From the IMG/VR virus record IMGVR_UViG_3300049214_000082, positions 1-21,201 of that record: 21,201 bases of DNA. The stretch is one strand, 5' to 3'. Positions 5,306 to 13,662 of the stretch are shown piece after piece; positions within the stretch are counted from its first letter, which is position 1, and each line of letters begins with the position of its first letter. The translations under genes and the position numbers were made by a program. Origin of the DNA: a virus. The notes below the pieces were generated by a model that saw nothing but the letters and a program-made list of their open reading frames with translations, was not told the DNA's origin and ran no database searches.

Positions 5306-7576
5306 TTGCCCCAGGCAATACCCGGTCGCACCTCGTCCACGCCTCCCGCCTCCTACACAGGTGCCAACGGGCAGCGCGCGGGCAAGCTTCTGCGCGTCGT
5401 CAGCAACAGCCAGCTCCAGAAAGAGGACGCCGACCGGCGCGCAGCCGCTGAGCCGCGCACTGACACAGTGCCTCAGACGGACCTCTCGAGCTACATCCGC
5501 CAGCAGTGGAACGTCTTCAGGAACAACCGGAACCAGGGTATCGATGCCCTGAATGACCGCCTCCTCCGCGCGCAGCGGATGTTCGACGGAAAATACGACC
5601 CGGATAAGCTGGCGGCGATCGCCAGGTTCGGCGGCAGCCAGGTCTATTCCCGTCTCGTCGCGGTGAAGTGCCGCGGCGCCACCTCCCTGCTCCGCGATGT
5701 CTACCTCGGCCCGGACCGGCCCTGGGACATCGACCCGGTGCCCGACCCACCGGTGCCGGACTCGATCAAGCAGAACATCATCACCCTCGTCGACAGCGAG
5801 GTGAAGAACCAGCAGGCCACCGGCAACCCGGTGCCGGCGCCGCAAATCCACATGCGCCTGATGGGGCTCATGCACGCCGCGCAGCAGGCGGCGCGCCGCA
5901 GCGCCGAGCAGCAGGCCAGCAACGCGTCCAACGCCGTCGACGACATCCTGCGCCAAGGCCGGTTCTATGAGGCACTCGGACAGTTCCTCATCGACCTTCC
6001 GCTTTTTCCCTTCGCCTGCATCAAGGGGCCGACGGTGCGGATGGTGCCGCAGCTCGTCTACCAGAATGGCAAGCCTCTGATGAAGCAGAAGGCGCGGATG
6101 TTCTGGGAGCGGGTGAGCCCGTTCAATGTCTATTGGTCGCCGGGCGTCTCGAACATCGAAGACGCCAATATCATCGAGCGCAAGCGCCTCACACGCACGG
6201 ACATCACCTCGCTTATCGGCCTACCCGGGTATGACCAGGATGCGATCCGTGGCGTGCTCGACGATTATGGCCGCGGCCTGCGCGACTGGCTGGACAGCGG
6301 CGACGCCGAGCAAGCCATGCTGGAGTGCCGTGAAAACCCGAACCTCAACCAGACCGAGATGATCGACGGCCTGGAGTTCCACGGCAATGTCCGCGGCGAG
6401 ATGCTCTTGAACGCCGGGATGTCGCCGGAGCTGGTGACGGACCCGCTCATGGACTACAGCGTCCAGACCTACATTATCGGCCGATACACCATCAAGACGC
6501 AGCTCAATCCGAGCCCGCGCATGCGGCATCCCTACTTCGTCACGAGCTTTGAGAAATGCCCAGGCACCGTCGCTGGCCACGGCCTGCCCGATCTGCTCGA
6601 AGACCTTCAGGAGTCCTGCAACGCGGCGCTTCGGTCCCTGATCAACAATATGTCGATCGCCTCCGGTCCGCAGGTCGTCGTGAACGACGAGGCTATCGCG
6701 CCAACCGAGAATGGCGACGACCTGTATCCCTGGAAACGCTGGCATATTCAGATGGACCCGATGGGGACGCAGCGGGAGCCGATTACGTTTTTCCAGCCGC
6801 AGAGCAACGCCCAGGAGCTGCTCGCCGTCTATAACGCGCTGTCTGGCGCCGCCGACGAGATCAGCGCCATCCCGAAGTATCTGTCCGGCAGCCAGCAGGG
6901 CCTGGCCGGCGCGGGTCGCACCGCATCCGGCCTGTCGATGCTCATGGGCAACTCGGAAAAGGTGCTCCAGACGGTCGCCGCGAACGTCGACACCGACGTG
7001 ATGAACCCGCTGCTTACCGCCGTCTACGACATGATCATGCTCACGGATACCTCCGGGATGCTGACCGGCGATGAGCAGATCACAGTTAAGGGAGTGGATG
7101 TTGCTGTCCAGAAAGAGACTGAGCGTAGCAAGCAACTTCAGTTTCTTCAGATCACCGCCAATCCCATTGATGCTCCCATTATTGGCGAGCTTGGTCGTGC
7201 CCGTGTCCTGCGCGCTGTTGCGGAAGGCCTGGGGCTCCCCGACGACATCGTCCCGGATGACCAGACGATCCAGGCCAAGATGGACGCGCAGCAGCAGATG
7301 GCGCAGGCCGGCGCGCAGCTTCAGACAGCGGCCAACCCCAACGCGCCCCCCGTGCAACCAGGGCAGCCCCCTTCCCCGCCCAGTGCGGCTGGAAAAGGCG
7401 GACCCGGAGGAACCGTGGCGAATATGAAGCCACAGGTGCCGCCGGGGATGATCCCCCAATCCGCAGGATCGCCAGGCGCGCAGGCGCAGGGCCAGCAGGC
7501 ACCCATGGCGCAGGGACCCAATCCTGGCCAGGTCGCACCCCCCGTAAACCTGATGCAGCAAGGATTACCCGCATGA
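5306..7576 (+). CDS. portal protein, P22-type
   Basis: A 756-residue protein forming the dodecameric ring at the packaging vertex, through which TerL moves DNA. Large size, an N-terminal region with the SSYIRQQWNVFRNNRNQGID helix, a clip/stem-like middle (FWERVSPFNVYWSPGVSN, then IIERKRLTRTDI), and the late segment GAGRTASGLSMLMGNSEKVL are characteristic of P22-like podovirus portals. The last ~90 residues are a Gln/Pro/Gly-rich low-complexity tail, probably disordered. The start is TTG 5306 with AGGA eight bases upstream; no better in-frame start lies near. The stop overlaps the next gene in ATGA. It is the first gene of the plus-strand head operon. Confidence 0.9.
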   Translation: MPQAIPGRTSSTPPASYTGANGQRAGKLLRVVSNSQLQKEDADRRAAAEPRTDTVPQTDLSSYIRQQWNVFRNNRNQGIDALNDRLLRAQRMFDGKYDPDKLAAIARFGGSQVYSRLVAVKCRGATSLLRDVYLGPDRPWDIDPVPDPPVPDSIKQNIITLVDSEVKNQQATGNPVPAPQIHMRLMGLMHAAQQAARRSAEQQASNASNAVDDILRQGRFYEALGQFLIDLPLFPFACIKGPTVRMVPQLVYQNGKPLMKQKARMFWERVSPFNVYWSPGVSNIEDANIIERKRLTRTDITSLIGLPGYDQDAIRGVLDDYGRGLRDWLDSGDAEQAMLECRENPNLNQTEMIDGLEFHGNVRGEMLLNAGMSPELVTDPLMDYSVQTYIIGRYTIKTQLNPSPRMRHPYFVTSFEKCPGTVAGHGLPDLLEDLQESCNAALRSLINNMSIASGPQVVVNDEAIAPTENGDDLYPWKRWHIQMDPMGTQREPITFFQPQSNAQELLAVYNALSGAADEISAIPKYLSGSQQGLAGAGRTASGLSMLMGNSEKVLQTVAANVDTDVMNPLLTAVYDMIMLTDTSGMLTGDEQITVKGVDVAVQKETERSKQLQFLQITANPIDAPIIGELGRARVLRAVAEGLGLPDDIVPDDQTIQAKMDAQQQMAQAGAQLQTAANPNAPPVQPGQPPSPPSAAGKGGPGGTVANMKPQVPPGMIPQSAGSPGAQAQGQQAPMAQGPNPGQVAPPVNLMQQGLPA

Positions 7577-7782
7577 AAGGCGACAGCAAAGTCGTTTCCC
7601 CGCTCAAGGCCGAGACGTTCGCGAAGGGCGGCGGCAAGAACAACGACGACACCGGCCCGACCGCCGGCAAGAACAGCGGCTATGCCAAGAAGGGCGCGAA
7701 GGCGGCGATGCCGTCCCTCGATCCCAAGTCCGGCAATCCGATGAACGATCCCCCGTCGACCTACGGCATCGGCGGCGTCTGA
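7573..7782 (+). CDS. small Gly/Lys-rich disordered protein after the portal
   Basis: A 69-residue protein with ATG 7573 overlapping the portal stop. It is rich in Lys, Gly, Asn and Pro (FAKGGGKNNDD, KNSGYAKKGAKAA) and ends with DPPSTYGIGGV. No fold or family is recognised; low complexity and basic charge suggest a disordered, possibly nucleic-acid-binding or virion-internal peptide. A similar composition occurs in the 66-aa protein at 17634. Tight coupling on both sides argues for a genuine gene. Confidence 0.68.
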   Translation: MKGDSKVVSPLKAETFAKGGGKNNDDTGPTAGKNSGYAKKGAKAAMPSLDPKSGNPMNDPPSTYGIGGV

Positions 7783-7783
7783 C

Positions 7784-8026
7784 TTGACCAGGCAGAACCT
7801 CGGCTCACTGAACTCGGCGTCCCCGGTGACGATCACGCCGGGAGACCCCGCGTCCAGAGCAATGGGCCGTTATGGCAAGGGTGACAGCTTCATGTCGCCC
7901 GCCACCGCCGCGATCGCGACCTCGCGCCCCGCCGACGCGCCCAGCCCCGCTGGACCGAACGGCAGCCATGGTTCGCCGACCGTTTATCCTAAGACACCAG
8001 GCACGGACGCAGACGCACCCATATGA
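7784..8026 (+). CDS. small Pro/Ser-rich protein, unknown function
   Basis: An 80-residue frame beginning at TTG 7784, two bases after the preceding stop and ending in an ATGA overlap with the next gene (8023-8026). The product is rich in Ser, Pro, Gly and Ala with a PVTITPGDPASRAMGRYGKGDSF core and is probably mostly unstructured. No strong Shine-Dalgarno precedes the TTG; an internal ATG at 7862 is an alternative start. The stop-start overlap is the main support for the frame being translated. Confidence 0.55.
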   Translation: MTRQNLGSLNSASPVTITPGDPASRAMGRYGKGDSFMSPATAAIATSRPADAPSPAGPNGSHGSPTVYPKTPGTDADAPI

Positions 8027-8553
8027 GCATCAATATCGGCAACGAGGCGATGACGGGGTGTTCCCGCCTTCGCGGCAATCACCTCTTTGAGGCCTTCCTC
8101 AAGGGGCTGCACCGCGCTGCGCAGATGCAGGTCAGCAGCGCGCTCTCCTGCACGCCGGAAGAGCGGGCGGACAAGACGGGCTACGCCCGCGCTTGCGTCG
8201 ACCTCTGGACCGCCTGCGAGGCGGCGACGCGCGAGGTGCGCGTGCAGACGCTCGAGCTGGGGCTCATGCCGGCCGAGGAGCAGGCGCAGATGCTGCCGGC
8301 GGACCCGTCCGGCTACCACGGCGGTGTCTACGCCATGATCCAGATCGCACAGGCGCTGGACGTGGATGACCGGCTGCGGCGCCAGTTGCTGGTGAAGGCC
8401 GCGGCCGCCCTGGGGGTTGTCGAGGAAGATGCGCCGGCGCAGCCCGCGCCGCCCGGGCCGCCCGCGTCGACCACGCCCAAGGCGAAGCCGGGCAAAACCC
8501 CGGTTCAGACGCTGATGACGAGCGCCAACCCCATGGATGAGGTGCTCGGGTGA
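8023..8553 (+). CDS. conserved-type head-region protein, unknown function
   Basis: A 176-residue protein, mainly helical for the first 130 residues, with GYARACVDLWTACEAATREV resembling the G-Y-A-R-(A/G)-x-x-D-L helix of small phage proteins found between portal and scaffold genes. The last 45 residues are Pro/Ala/Lys-rich and end in TLMTSANPMDEVLG. It may assist head assembly or DNA packaging, an inference from position only. ATG 8023 is coupled to the preceding stop and its own stop is coupled to the scaffold start (GTGA). Confidence 0.68.
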   Translation: MSINIGNEAMTGCSRLRGNHLFEAFLKGLHRAAQMQVSSALSCTPEERADKTGYARACVDLWTACEAATREVRVQTLELGLMPAEEQAQMLPADPSGYHGGVYAMIQIAQALDVDDRLRRQLLVKAAAALGVVEEDAPAQPAPPGPPASTTPKAKPGKTPVQTLMTSANPMDEVLG

Positions 8554-9590
8554 GCGACTTCAGGGGCGTGGAAAAGCCAGACGGCACGACCGTGTTTCCC
8601 ATGGAGAACGTCCTGCCGCCTGCCGTGCGCCGGCTCGCCAAGCAGGCAGACGACGCCATCGCCGCGGAGAGGGCTCGGCGCGCCGGCACTACGGTAGTGC
8701 CTGCCGAAGGCACTCCACCGGCTACGACGCAGCCGCCTACTTCCGCACCGACACCTACACCAACGCCTCCCGCGGCGGATGACTGGCAGCAGAAGTATTT
8801 CTCGCTCAAGGGCAAGTATGACAGCGAGGTGCCGGCGCTCAATCTGCGTGCGCGCAATGCGGAAGGCGAACTCGCGCGGGTGAACACGCGCATCACGCAG
8901 CTCGAGGGCATCATCGCCGCCAGCGCTCCGCGCCCTGCTCCGACGCCGCCTCCGACGCCTGCGGCGGCGGCTGAAATCTCGGCTGAAGACCGGGAGCAGT
9001 ATGGCGAAGACCTGATTAACCGTGCCCGTGCGTGGGCCCGCGCGGAAATCGCGCCGGAGATTGCTCAACTGCGCCAGCAGGTGGAACAGGTGCAGGGGCA
9101 GGCGAAACAAGCCAGCACCGCTACCAACCAGACCGCGGTAGCCGCCCACCTTGATCGTGTGGTTCCCAACTGGGCCACAGTCAACGAGGACCCGAATTTT
9201 CTACAGTGGCTGAATGCCCCTGCGCCTTATAGTGGCGTTCCGAAGATGAAACTGCTACGGGATGCCCACGCGAATGGTAACGCCAGTCTCGTAGCCCGGT
9301 TTTTTCAAGACTATCTGAACGAGCACACCGCGACACAGGTTCCCGAGCCAACACCGCCCCATACTCCTTCGAGAGCGGAGAAGGTGTCCTTGGAAAGCCT
9401 GGCAGCTCCTGGCCCTGGACGAGCCGCGAGCCCCGGCGCTCCCGCTGCAAAGACACGCACCTGGACCCACGCGCAAATCGCCGCGTTTTACAGTGACGTG
9501 CGGAAGGGGAAGTTCGCCGGCAGAGAAGCCGAACAGAGCGCCATTGAGCGCGACATCTTCGCCGCACCCGCTGAAGGACGCCTCGTTTAA
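8550..9590 (+). CDS. capsid scaffolding protein
   Basis: A 346-residue protein immediately before the coat gene. It has a short N-terminal domain, a Pro/Thr-rich linker (about residues 50-72), then the scaffold-typical coiled coil W-Q-Q-K-Y-x-S-L-K-G-K-Y-x-x-E-V-P-x-L (about 76-94) continuing to LEGIIAAS. A second linker and helix (RARAWARAEIAPEIAQLRQQ) and a charged C-terminus follow. Such proteins direct procapsid assembly and leave before or during packaging. The GTG 8550 start overlaps the previous stop and has GAGG at 8539-8542. A perfect dispersed dyad encodes GTTVVP at the beginning of the Pro-rich linker; a second GTTV (residues 12-15) is encoded by unrelated codons. Confidence 0.78.
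   Translation: MSDFRGVEKPDGTTVFPMENVLPPAVRRLAKQADDAIAAERARRAGTTVVPAEGTPPATTQPPTSAPTPTPTPPAADDWQQKYFSLKGKYDSEVPALNLRARNAEGELARVNTRITQLEGIIAASAPRPAPTPPPTPAAAAEISAEDREQYGEDLINRARAWARAEIAPEIAQLRQQVEQVQGQAKQASTATNQTAVAAHLDRVVPNWATVNEDPNFLQWLNAPAPYSGVPKMKLLRDAHANGNASLVARFFQDYLNEHTATQVPEPTPPHTPSRAEKVSLESLAAPGPGRAASPGAPAAKTRTWTHAQIAAFYSDVRKGKFAGREAEQSAIERDIFAAPAEGRLV
8687..8699. repeat. dispersed dyad, perfect (CACTACGGTAGTG), in scaffold gene
   Basis: Best copy in the window: symmetry extends to GGCACTAC-G-GTAGTGCC (8685-8701), 17 bases. It is read as ACT ACG GTA GTG, Thr-Thr-Val-Val, at the junction between the N-terminal domain and the Pro-rich linker. Confidence 0.72.
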
Positions 9591-9610
9591 CGTCTTTCTT
9601 GGAGGCCACC

Positions 9611-10558
9611 GTGGCCATAGCAGTCGCAACCACCCCATATGGCGGTTCCGGAACGGGCGCATCACCCGCCTATTCCGGTATTTTCATCCCGCAGATTTGG
9701 TCGGGCAAGCTGATCGAGAAGTTCTACGCCGCGACGGTGTTGGCCGCGATCGCCAATACCGACTACGAAGGCGAAATCCGGAACATGGGCGATACGGTGA
9801 AAATCCGTACGAAGCCCACGATCACCATCCGCTCCTACCAGGTCGATCAGCCGCTTGTCGTCGAGCGCCCCAGCTCGAACCTCGTGACGCTGAACATCAG
9901 CAACGCCGAGTATTTCAACGAAATCCTCGACGACGTGATGGAAATCCAGTCCGACCTCAATCTCATGAGCATGTGGGCGGACGATGCATCCGAGCAGATG
10001 AAGATCGTCATCGACACGGCCGTGCTGGCCACGCTCGATGCCGGCGTCGTCGCCGCGAACAAGGGGCTGACCGCGGGCGCCATCTCCCAGGCTATCAACC
10101 TGGGCACCACCGGCTCGCCGGTTGCGCTGACGCCGAACAACGTCCTGAACTACATCGTCGACCTCGGCACCGTGCTGGATGAGCAGAACATCCCGGAGAC
10201 CGGCCGCTGGCTCACCCTGCCGCCCTGGGTTGCCGGCATGATCAAGAAGTCCGATCTGCGCAATGCGTCCATCTCCGGCGACGGCATCAGCCTGCTGCGC
10301 AATGGCCGCATCGGCATGATCGATCGGTTCATGCTATACAGCTCGAACCTGCTGCCGACGGCGACCGAAGGCTCGGCCACGGCAACCCGCATTTTCGCGG
10401 GCCACCCGCATGGCCTGACCTTCGCCTCGCAGATCAGCAATGTCGAGACGCTGCGCTCCGAGCAGGCGTTCGGCACGCTGCTCCGCGGCATGCAGGTCTA
10501 CGGCAGCCAGGTGCTGGATGGCATCGCGCTGACCGAGCTGTATGCGGTCCGAGGCTAA
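9611..10558 (+). CDS. major capsid protein (HK97-fold-like coat)
   Basis: A 315-residue protein following the scaffold gene. The start (AIAVATTPYGGSG), the early FIPQIWSGKLIEKFYAATVL helix, the GDTVKIRTKPTITIRSY strand region, an LNISNAEYFNEILDDV element and the late RIFAGHPHGLTFASQISNVE strand match the layout of podo/siphovirus coat proteins of the HK97 fold. It builds the icosahedral shell. I chose GTG 9611 because TTGGAGG at 9599-9605 is its ribosome-binding site; starting at the TTG inside that site would add four residues. A stable UUCG hairpin follows the stop and may separate its expression from that of the connector genes. Confidence 0.88.
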   Translation: MAIAVATTPYGGSGTGASPAYSGIFIPQIWSGKLIEKFYAATVLAAIANTDYEGEIRNMGDTVKIRTKPTITIRSYQVDQPLVVERPSSNLVTLNISNAEYFNEILDDVMEIQSDLNLMSMWADDASEQMKIVIDTAVLATLDAGVVAANKGLTAGAISQAINLGTTGSPVALTPNNVLNYIVDLGTVLDEQNIPETGRWLTLPPWVAGMIKKSDLRNASISGDGISLLRNGRIGMIDRFMLYSSNLLPTATEGSATATRIFAGHPHGLTFASQISNVETLRSEQAFGTLLRGMQVYGSQVLDGIALTELYAVRG

Positions 10559-10564
10559 GGGGGC

Positions 10565-10584
10565 GGGGCACCTTCGGGTGCCCC
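10565..10584 (+). promoter_or_regulatory. C(UUCG)G tetraloop hairpin after the capsid gene
   Basis: GGGGCACC-TTCG-GGTGCCCC, a perfect 8-bp stem closed by the exceptionally stable cUUCGg tetraloop, lies six bases after the capsid stop. The downstream bases are ACTAGCGTAG, with no T-run, so it is not a canonical intrinsic terminator. It could act as a 3' stabiliser or processing boundary for the abundant capsid message, or as a weak attenuator. Confidence 0.8.
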
Positions 10585-10596
10585 ACTAGCGTAGAG
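10584..10596. repeat. degenerate dyad, two mismatches (CACTAGCGTAGAG)
   Basis: Eleven of 13 positions match the dyad consensus. It abuts the UUCG hairpin and overlaps the AGAGG ribosome-binding site (10593-10597) of the adaptor gene. On its own it could be chance; the location at a gene start is shared with the copies at 1964 and 20778. Confidence 0.35.
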
Positions 10597-10602
10597 GCGA
10601 AT

Positions 10603-10986
10603 ATGTCCGGCACCTCGCAGACCACGCGCACGATCGCGGGATGCGTCCTGGAGGCGAGAGCCCTCTTGCAGGACACCGACAGCACGGACGGCTACCGCTA
10701 TTCCGACCAGGATATGATCGACGCGTTCAATGACGCCATGGCAGAGACGCGCTCGAAGCGCCCTGATTTCTTCCTTGACATCGGCCTGCGCACCCCGCCG
10801 ACCTTCTACACGACCGCGCACCTCAACAATGTTGTGCCTTTCCCGCTCGACGTTCAGGTCTATAGCGCCTTCGTCTATTACCTGACTGGCCGCGCCGAGC
10901 TGCGTGAAGACGAATACACCGAAGACGGCCGCGCCGTGGCGATGATGAACAAGTTCGTCTCCCAGATCACCAAAGTGGTGAGCTGA
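10603..10986 (+). CDS. head-tail adaptor/connector protein
   Basis: A 127-residue protein directly after the coat gene. The pattern A-R-A-L-L-Q-D-T-D, then YRYSDQDMIDAFNDAMAETRSKRPDFFL, is characteristic of phage adaptors that dock beneath the portal: a helix, a R-(Y/W)-S-D turn and a long helix with a R-P-D/E end. The C-terminal half (PFPLDVQVYSAFVYYLTGRAEL) also fits this group. Such proteins seal the portal and connect it to the tail. ATG 10603 has AGAGG at 10593-10597. The stop overlaps the next start in TGATG (10984-10988). Confidence 0.72.
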   Translation: MSGTSQTTRTIAGCVLEARALLQDTDSTDGYRYSDQDMIDAFNDAMAETRSKRPDFFLDIGLRTPPTFYTTAHLNNVVPFPLDVQVYSAFVYYLTGRAELREDEYTEDGRAVAMMNKFVSQITKVVS

Positions 10987-11771
10987 TGGCACCATATCAG
11001 CCCCCGCCGATCGTCGCGAACACAAGCAGGGCCTCGACCTCCGGGCTTGGTGCACTCACGCGCATCCTCGACATGGTCGAGGCTATTCTGCCGGGCGTGA
11101 CCGACGCCATCGTGCAAGCCGAGATGTTCTTCACGATCGAAGAGTTTTGCAGCCAGTCCACCTACTGGCGGGTGTGGCTCGACTGGTTCATCCCGGCCGG
11201 CCAGCCGTCGATGGATATGAACGCGGTCTACCAGAACTTCGTCATCTGCTGGATATTGGGGTTCCGGCCCCCGAACAGCGACGGCACGACGACGCTGCCG
11301 CAGGATTTCACCTCGGATTTCTCATCGGACTTCGACACGACATCCGATTATTCGCCGGGAGCAGTGACGCCCAATTCCTTCTACCGGCGACTCAGGATCG
11401 ACCCGCAGGCGGTCATTGTCGACGAGTATGGGGTCAGCTCCGGCTTCAACCGTGCGGGCTGCGCGCTCTGCGTGCTGAAGCCCTACGAGCTATCGGACGC
11501 GGCTGTGCCGCCGTTCATCTCGAACCAGTTTGCCGAGCCGATCCGAGACGGCACGTTGTTCCGGCTCTACAGCCAGCCGAACAAGCCCTACAGCGACCCG
11601 GCGCGCGCCGAATATTACGGCAAGCGGTTTCGCAATCAGATGATCCGGGCCCGCGCCGCGGCGCGCGATAACAACCCGCCACGGCACCTATTTCCCTATT
11701 TTGCGACCGGCCGACAGGTCTCGTCGTCCGGGGTCTCGCCTGGCAACTGGTGGGGGCTCGAGCCGTCATGA
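10986..11771 (+). CDS. neck/tail-region structural protein, unknown family
   Basis: A 261-residue protein coupled to the adaptor (TGATG) and to the tailspike (ATGA at 11768). The N-terminal third has a hydrophobic helix (LGALTRILDMVEAILPGVTDAIVQAEMFFTIEEF residues, about 20-54), followed by an aromatic-rich region and strands ending in FYRRLRIDPQAVIVDEYG. The last quarter is Arg- and aromatic-rich. I recognise no family. Its place between adaptor and tailspike suggests a tail or neck component that may serve as tailspike platform; this is context-based. Confidence 0.65.
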   Translation: MAPYQPPPIVANTSRASTSGLGALTRILDMVEAILPGVTDAIVQAEMFFTIEEFCSQSTYWRVWLDWFIPAGQPSMDMNAVYQNFVICWILGFRPPNSDGTTTLPQDFTSDFSSDFDTTSDYSPGAVTPNSFYRRLRIDPQAVIVDEYGVSSGFNRAGCALCVLKPYELSDAAVPPFISNQFAEPIRDGTLFRLYSQPNKPYSDPARAEYYGKRFRNQMIRARAAARDNNPPRHLFPYFATGRQVSSSGVSPGNWWGLEPS

Positions 11772-13657
11772 GCCTGATTGGTGAACTCGCCCTCCCGACC
11801 GGCTTCGGGGTGAATACCCCGGCATCTGTCAGCACAGCGATCCTGAACGCCCTGGATGGCGCGCTGAGCGTGGTGGCGTCGTCTACCCGGACGCTCATCA
11901 GCCGCTTCCAGGACCGCGCCAGCGTGCTGGACTACCCGGTGCCGGTTGATGGCGTGACGCCTGCGGCAGCGGCGCTCCAGGCGGCGGTGAATGACTGCGC
12001 GGGCACGCGCGCCTTGCATATCCCCTTCGGCGCGAACATTCTGCTCGATGCGGCGGTCAATATCCCAGCCAATTCTCAGATCATCCTGGACGGGCAGCTA
12101 TCGAAGTCCCCGGTTGCCGCGGGCTTCACGGTCCCGCAATGGAGCATGCTCCAGATCACCGGGTCGAACGTTTCGATCACGGGCCGCGGGACGATTGATG
12201 GCAATCTCGCGAACCAGGGCGGGGCGCACTCCGTCGCCGGTGCCGGCATCGTTACGACTTATGCTCCAGGGCAAGTTACCCCGGGCGCGGGCGTGGCCCT
12301 CTATACGAATATCTACATAGCCGGGATCACGATCCAGAACACCTACAACTGGCCTGTCTCCTTGGCTGTTGCGAACTCTCTGGTCGAGAGCGTCTATATG
12401 ACGAACGCCAACAGCTCGCCGCAGCTTGTGAACTCGTTCAACAGTCACTTTCTCAACTGCTCTGCTGTCAACATCAGTGATGACGGGCTCGGGCTGTATG
12501 GGGGCAATACCTACTGCACCGTCAAAGGCTGCTACGTTTCGGGGTGCTCGACTGGACCGTTCATCCTGTCCGATAGCGCGAATATCGGCGTCACGTCGTT
12601 GCCGAATGTAAGCTGCGGGCTGCTGAACAACATCGCGATTGGCAATACGAACGCGGGATGTTTCATCAGTGGGCTTGCGGCTGGTGGCACGGGCGTCGAT
12701 GTCATCCAGCTTAACTGCGTCATCGCCAATAATATCCTTCAGGACAATGAGACCGCTGGCGACATCGATATCAATTCAGTAGACGGCCTGCTGGTGTGTG
12801 GGAATACCACCAAGCAGACCCGATATACTGGTCGCACGATCGGGCTGTCCGGGCACCTGAACAACGTCAAGGTGACAGGGAACATATTCGGCGGTCACAG
12901 CACGAACGCGATCCTCCAGGTCTACAACGACTCCGCGACCGGGAACTCTGGCGTCGTCATCAGCGATAATACGTTCACGGATACAACCGCGGGCGACGGC
13001 GGTGGCGTGGCGATGCAGTTTCAATGCGCTGGATCGTCTTCCTACATCACGGTTCGGGACAACGACTGCTTTGGTTCGATCGTCTATGCCTACCAGGATT
13101 TGAGCGCGACGCCGGCGGTGAACGTTGAAGGAACATCGAGCGTCAACAACAGCCGAAATACAAAGATAATTACGCAGAACGTCAGCGTGCAGGCGGCTGG
13201 AGTTACCGGCGATGCGGGTTATACGTCCGGCATCACCCTGGCTCCGAGCGGGAATGCGTCGCTTACCGGCCAGCTAAACGCAGGCGTGGTTTCCGCCACG
13301 ACGATGCAAGTTGGTTCCGGCGGCCTCACGATTTCTGGGGGCGTGGGCGACACTGGGAGCCTGGGCGTGACAGGCACGGTCGTTGCTGGCGCTGTGAGCG
13401 CAACGATGATGTCTGGGGGGGGCATCAATGCTGGCGGCTATGTGTCGGCCGGCAGCGGGGTCCTTACCTCCGGTGGGATGTCGGCCGTGGGCACCGTGTC
13501 GGGTGGCGGTTTCAGCACGAGCAGCACCGCTTCGGTCGGACAGCTCGCGGTGAACAGCGGCACCGTGGTCTTCTCGGGCCTGCCCACCTCTGACCCACAC
13601 CATCTCGGCCAGGTCTACCTCAGCGGGGGCACGGCGATGGTTCTCTCCTTGGGATGA
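11768..13657 (+). CDS. beta-helix tailspike, pectate-lyase-like
   Basis: A 629-residue protein. After a ~40-residue N-terminal head comes the start of a parallel beta-helix of the pectate-lyase-3 type (RFQDRASVLDYPVPVDGVTP, then AALQAAVNDCAGTRALHIPFG, about 45-90), with a long series of short strands including ITGRGTIDGNLANQGG and repeated G-N/N-N turns through about residue 450. The C-terminal ~150 residues are Gly/Ser/Thr/Val-rich repeats ending LPTSDPHHLGQVYLSGGTAM, the common D-P-x-x-x-G-Q-(L/V)-Y terminus of phage tail proteins. It probably binds and perhaps cleaves surface polysaccharide. Catalytic residues cannot be assigned by eye. ATG 11768 overlaps the preceding stop. Confidence 0.82.
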   Translation: MSLIGELALPTGFGVNTPASVSTAILNALDGALSVVASSTRTLISRFQDRASVLDYPVPVDGVTPAAAALQAAVNDCAGTRALHIPFGANILLDAAVNIPANSQIILDGQLSKSPVAAGFTVPQWSMLQITGSNVSITGRGTIDGNLANQGGAHSVAGAGIVTTYAPGQVTPGAGVALYTNIYIAGITIQNTYNWPVSLAVANSLVESVYMTNANSSPQLVNSFNSHFLNCSAVNISDDGLGLYGGNTYCTVKGCYVSGCSTGPFILSDSANIGVTSLPNVSCGLLNNIAIGNTNAGCFISGLAAGGTGVDVIQLNCVIANNILQDNETAGDIDINSVDGLLVCGNTTKQTRYTGRTIGLSGHLNNVKVTGNIFGGHSTNAILQVYNDSATGNSGVVISDNTFTDTTAGDGGGVAMQFQCAGSSSYITVRDNDCFGSIVYAYQDLSATPAVNVEGTSSVNNSRNTKIITQNVSVQAAGVTGDAGYTSGITLAPSGNASLTGQLNAGVVSATTMQVGSGGLTISGGVGDTGSLGVTGTVVAGAVSATMMSGGGINAGGYVSAGSGVLTSGGMSAVGTVSGGGFSTSSTASVGQLAVNSGTVVFSGLPTSDPHHLGQVYLSGGTAMVLSLG

Positions 13658-13662
13658 TAAAC

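Noticed and set aside
6221-7561. 446-codon minus-strand frame within the portal gene
   Set aside because: Antisense shadow; no ribosome-binding site or recognisable domain, while the plus frame is a clear portal.
8687-8699. Dyad as an RNA hairpin rather than a DNA site
   Set aside because: Only one base separates the arms, so RNA could form at most about 5 bp after opening a three-base loop; a DNA-binding dyad is the simpler reading.
10565-10584. UUCG hairpin as an intrinsic terminator
   Set aside because: No T-run follows; kept as an RNA stability/processing element.
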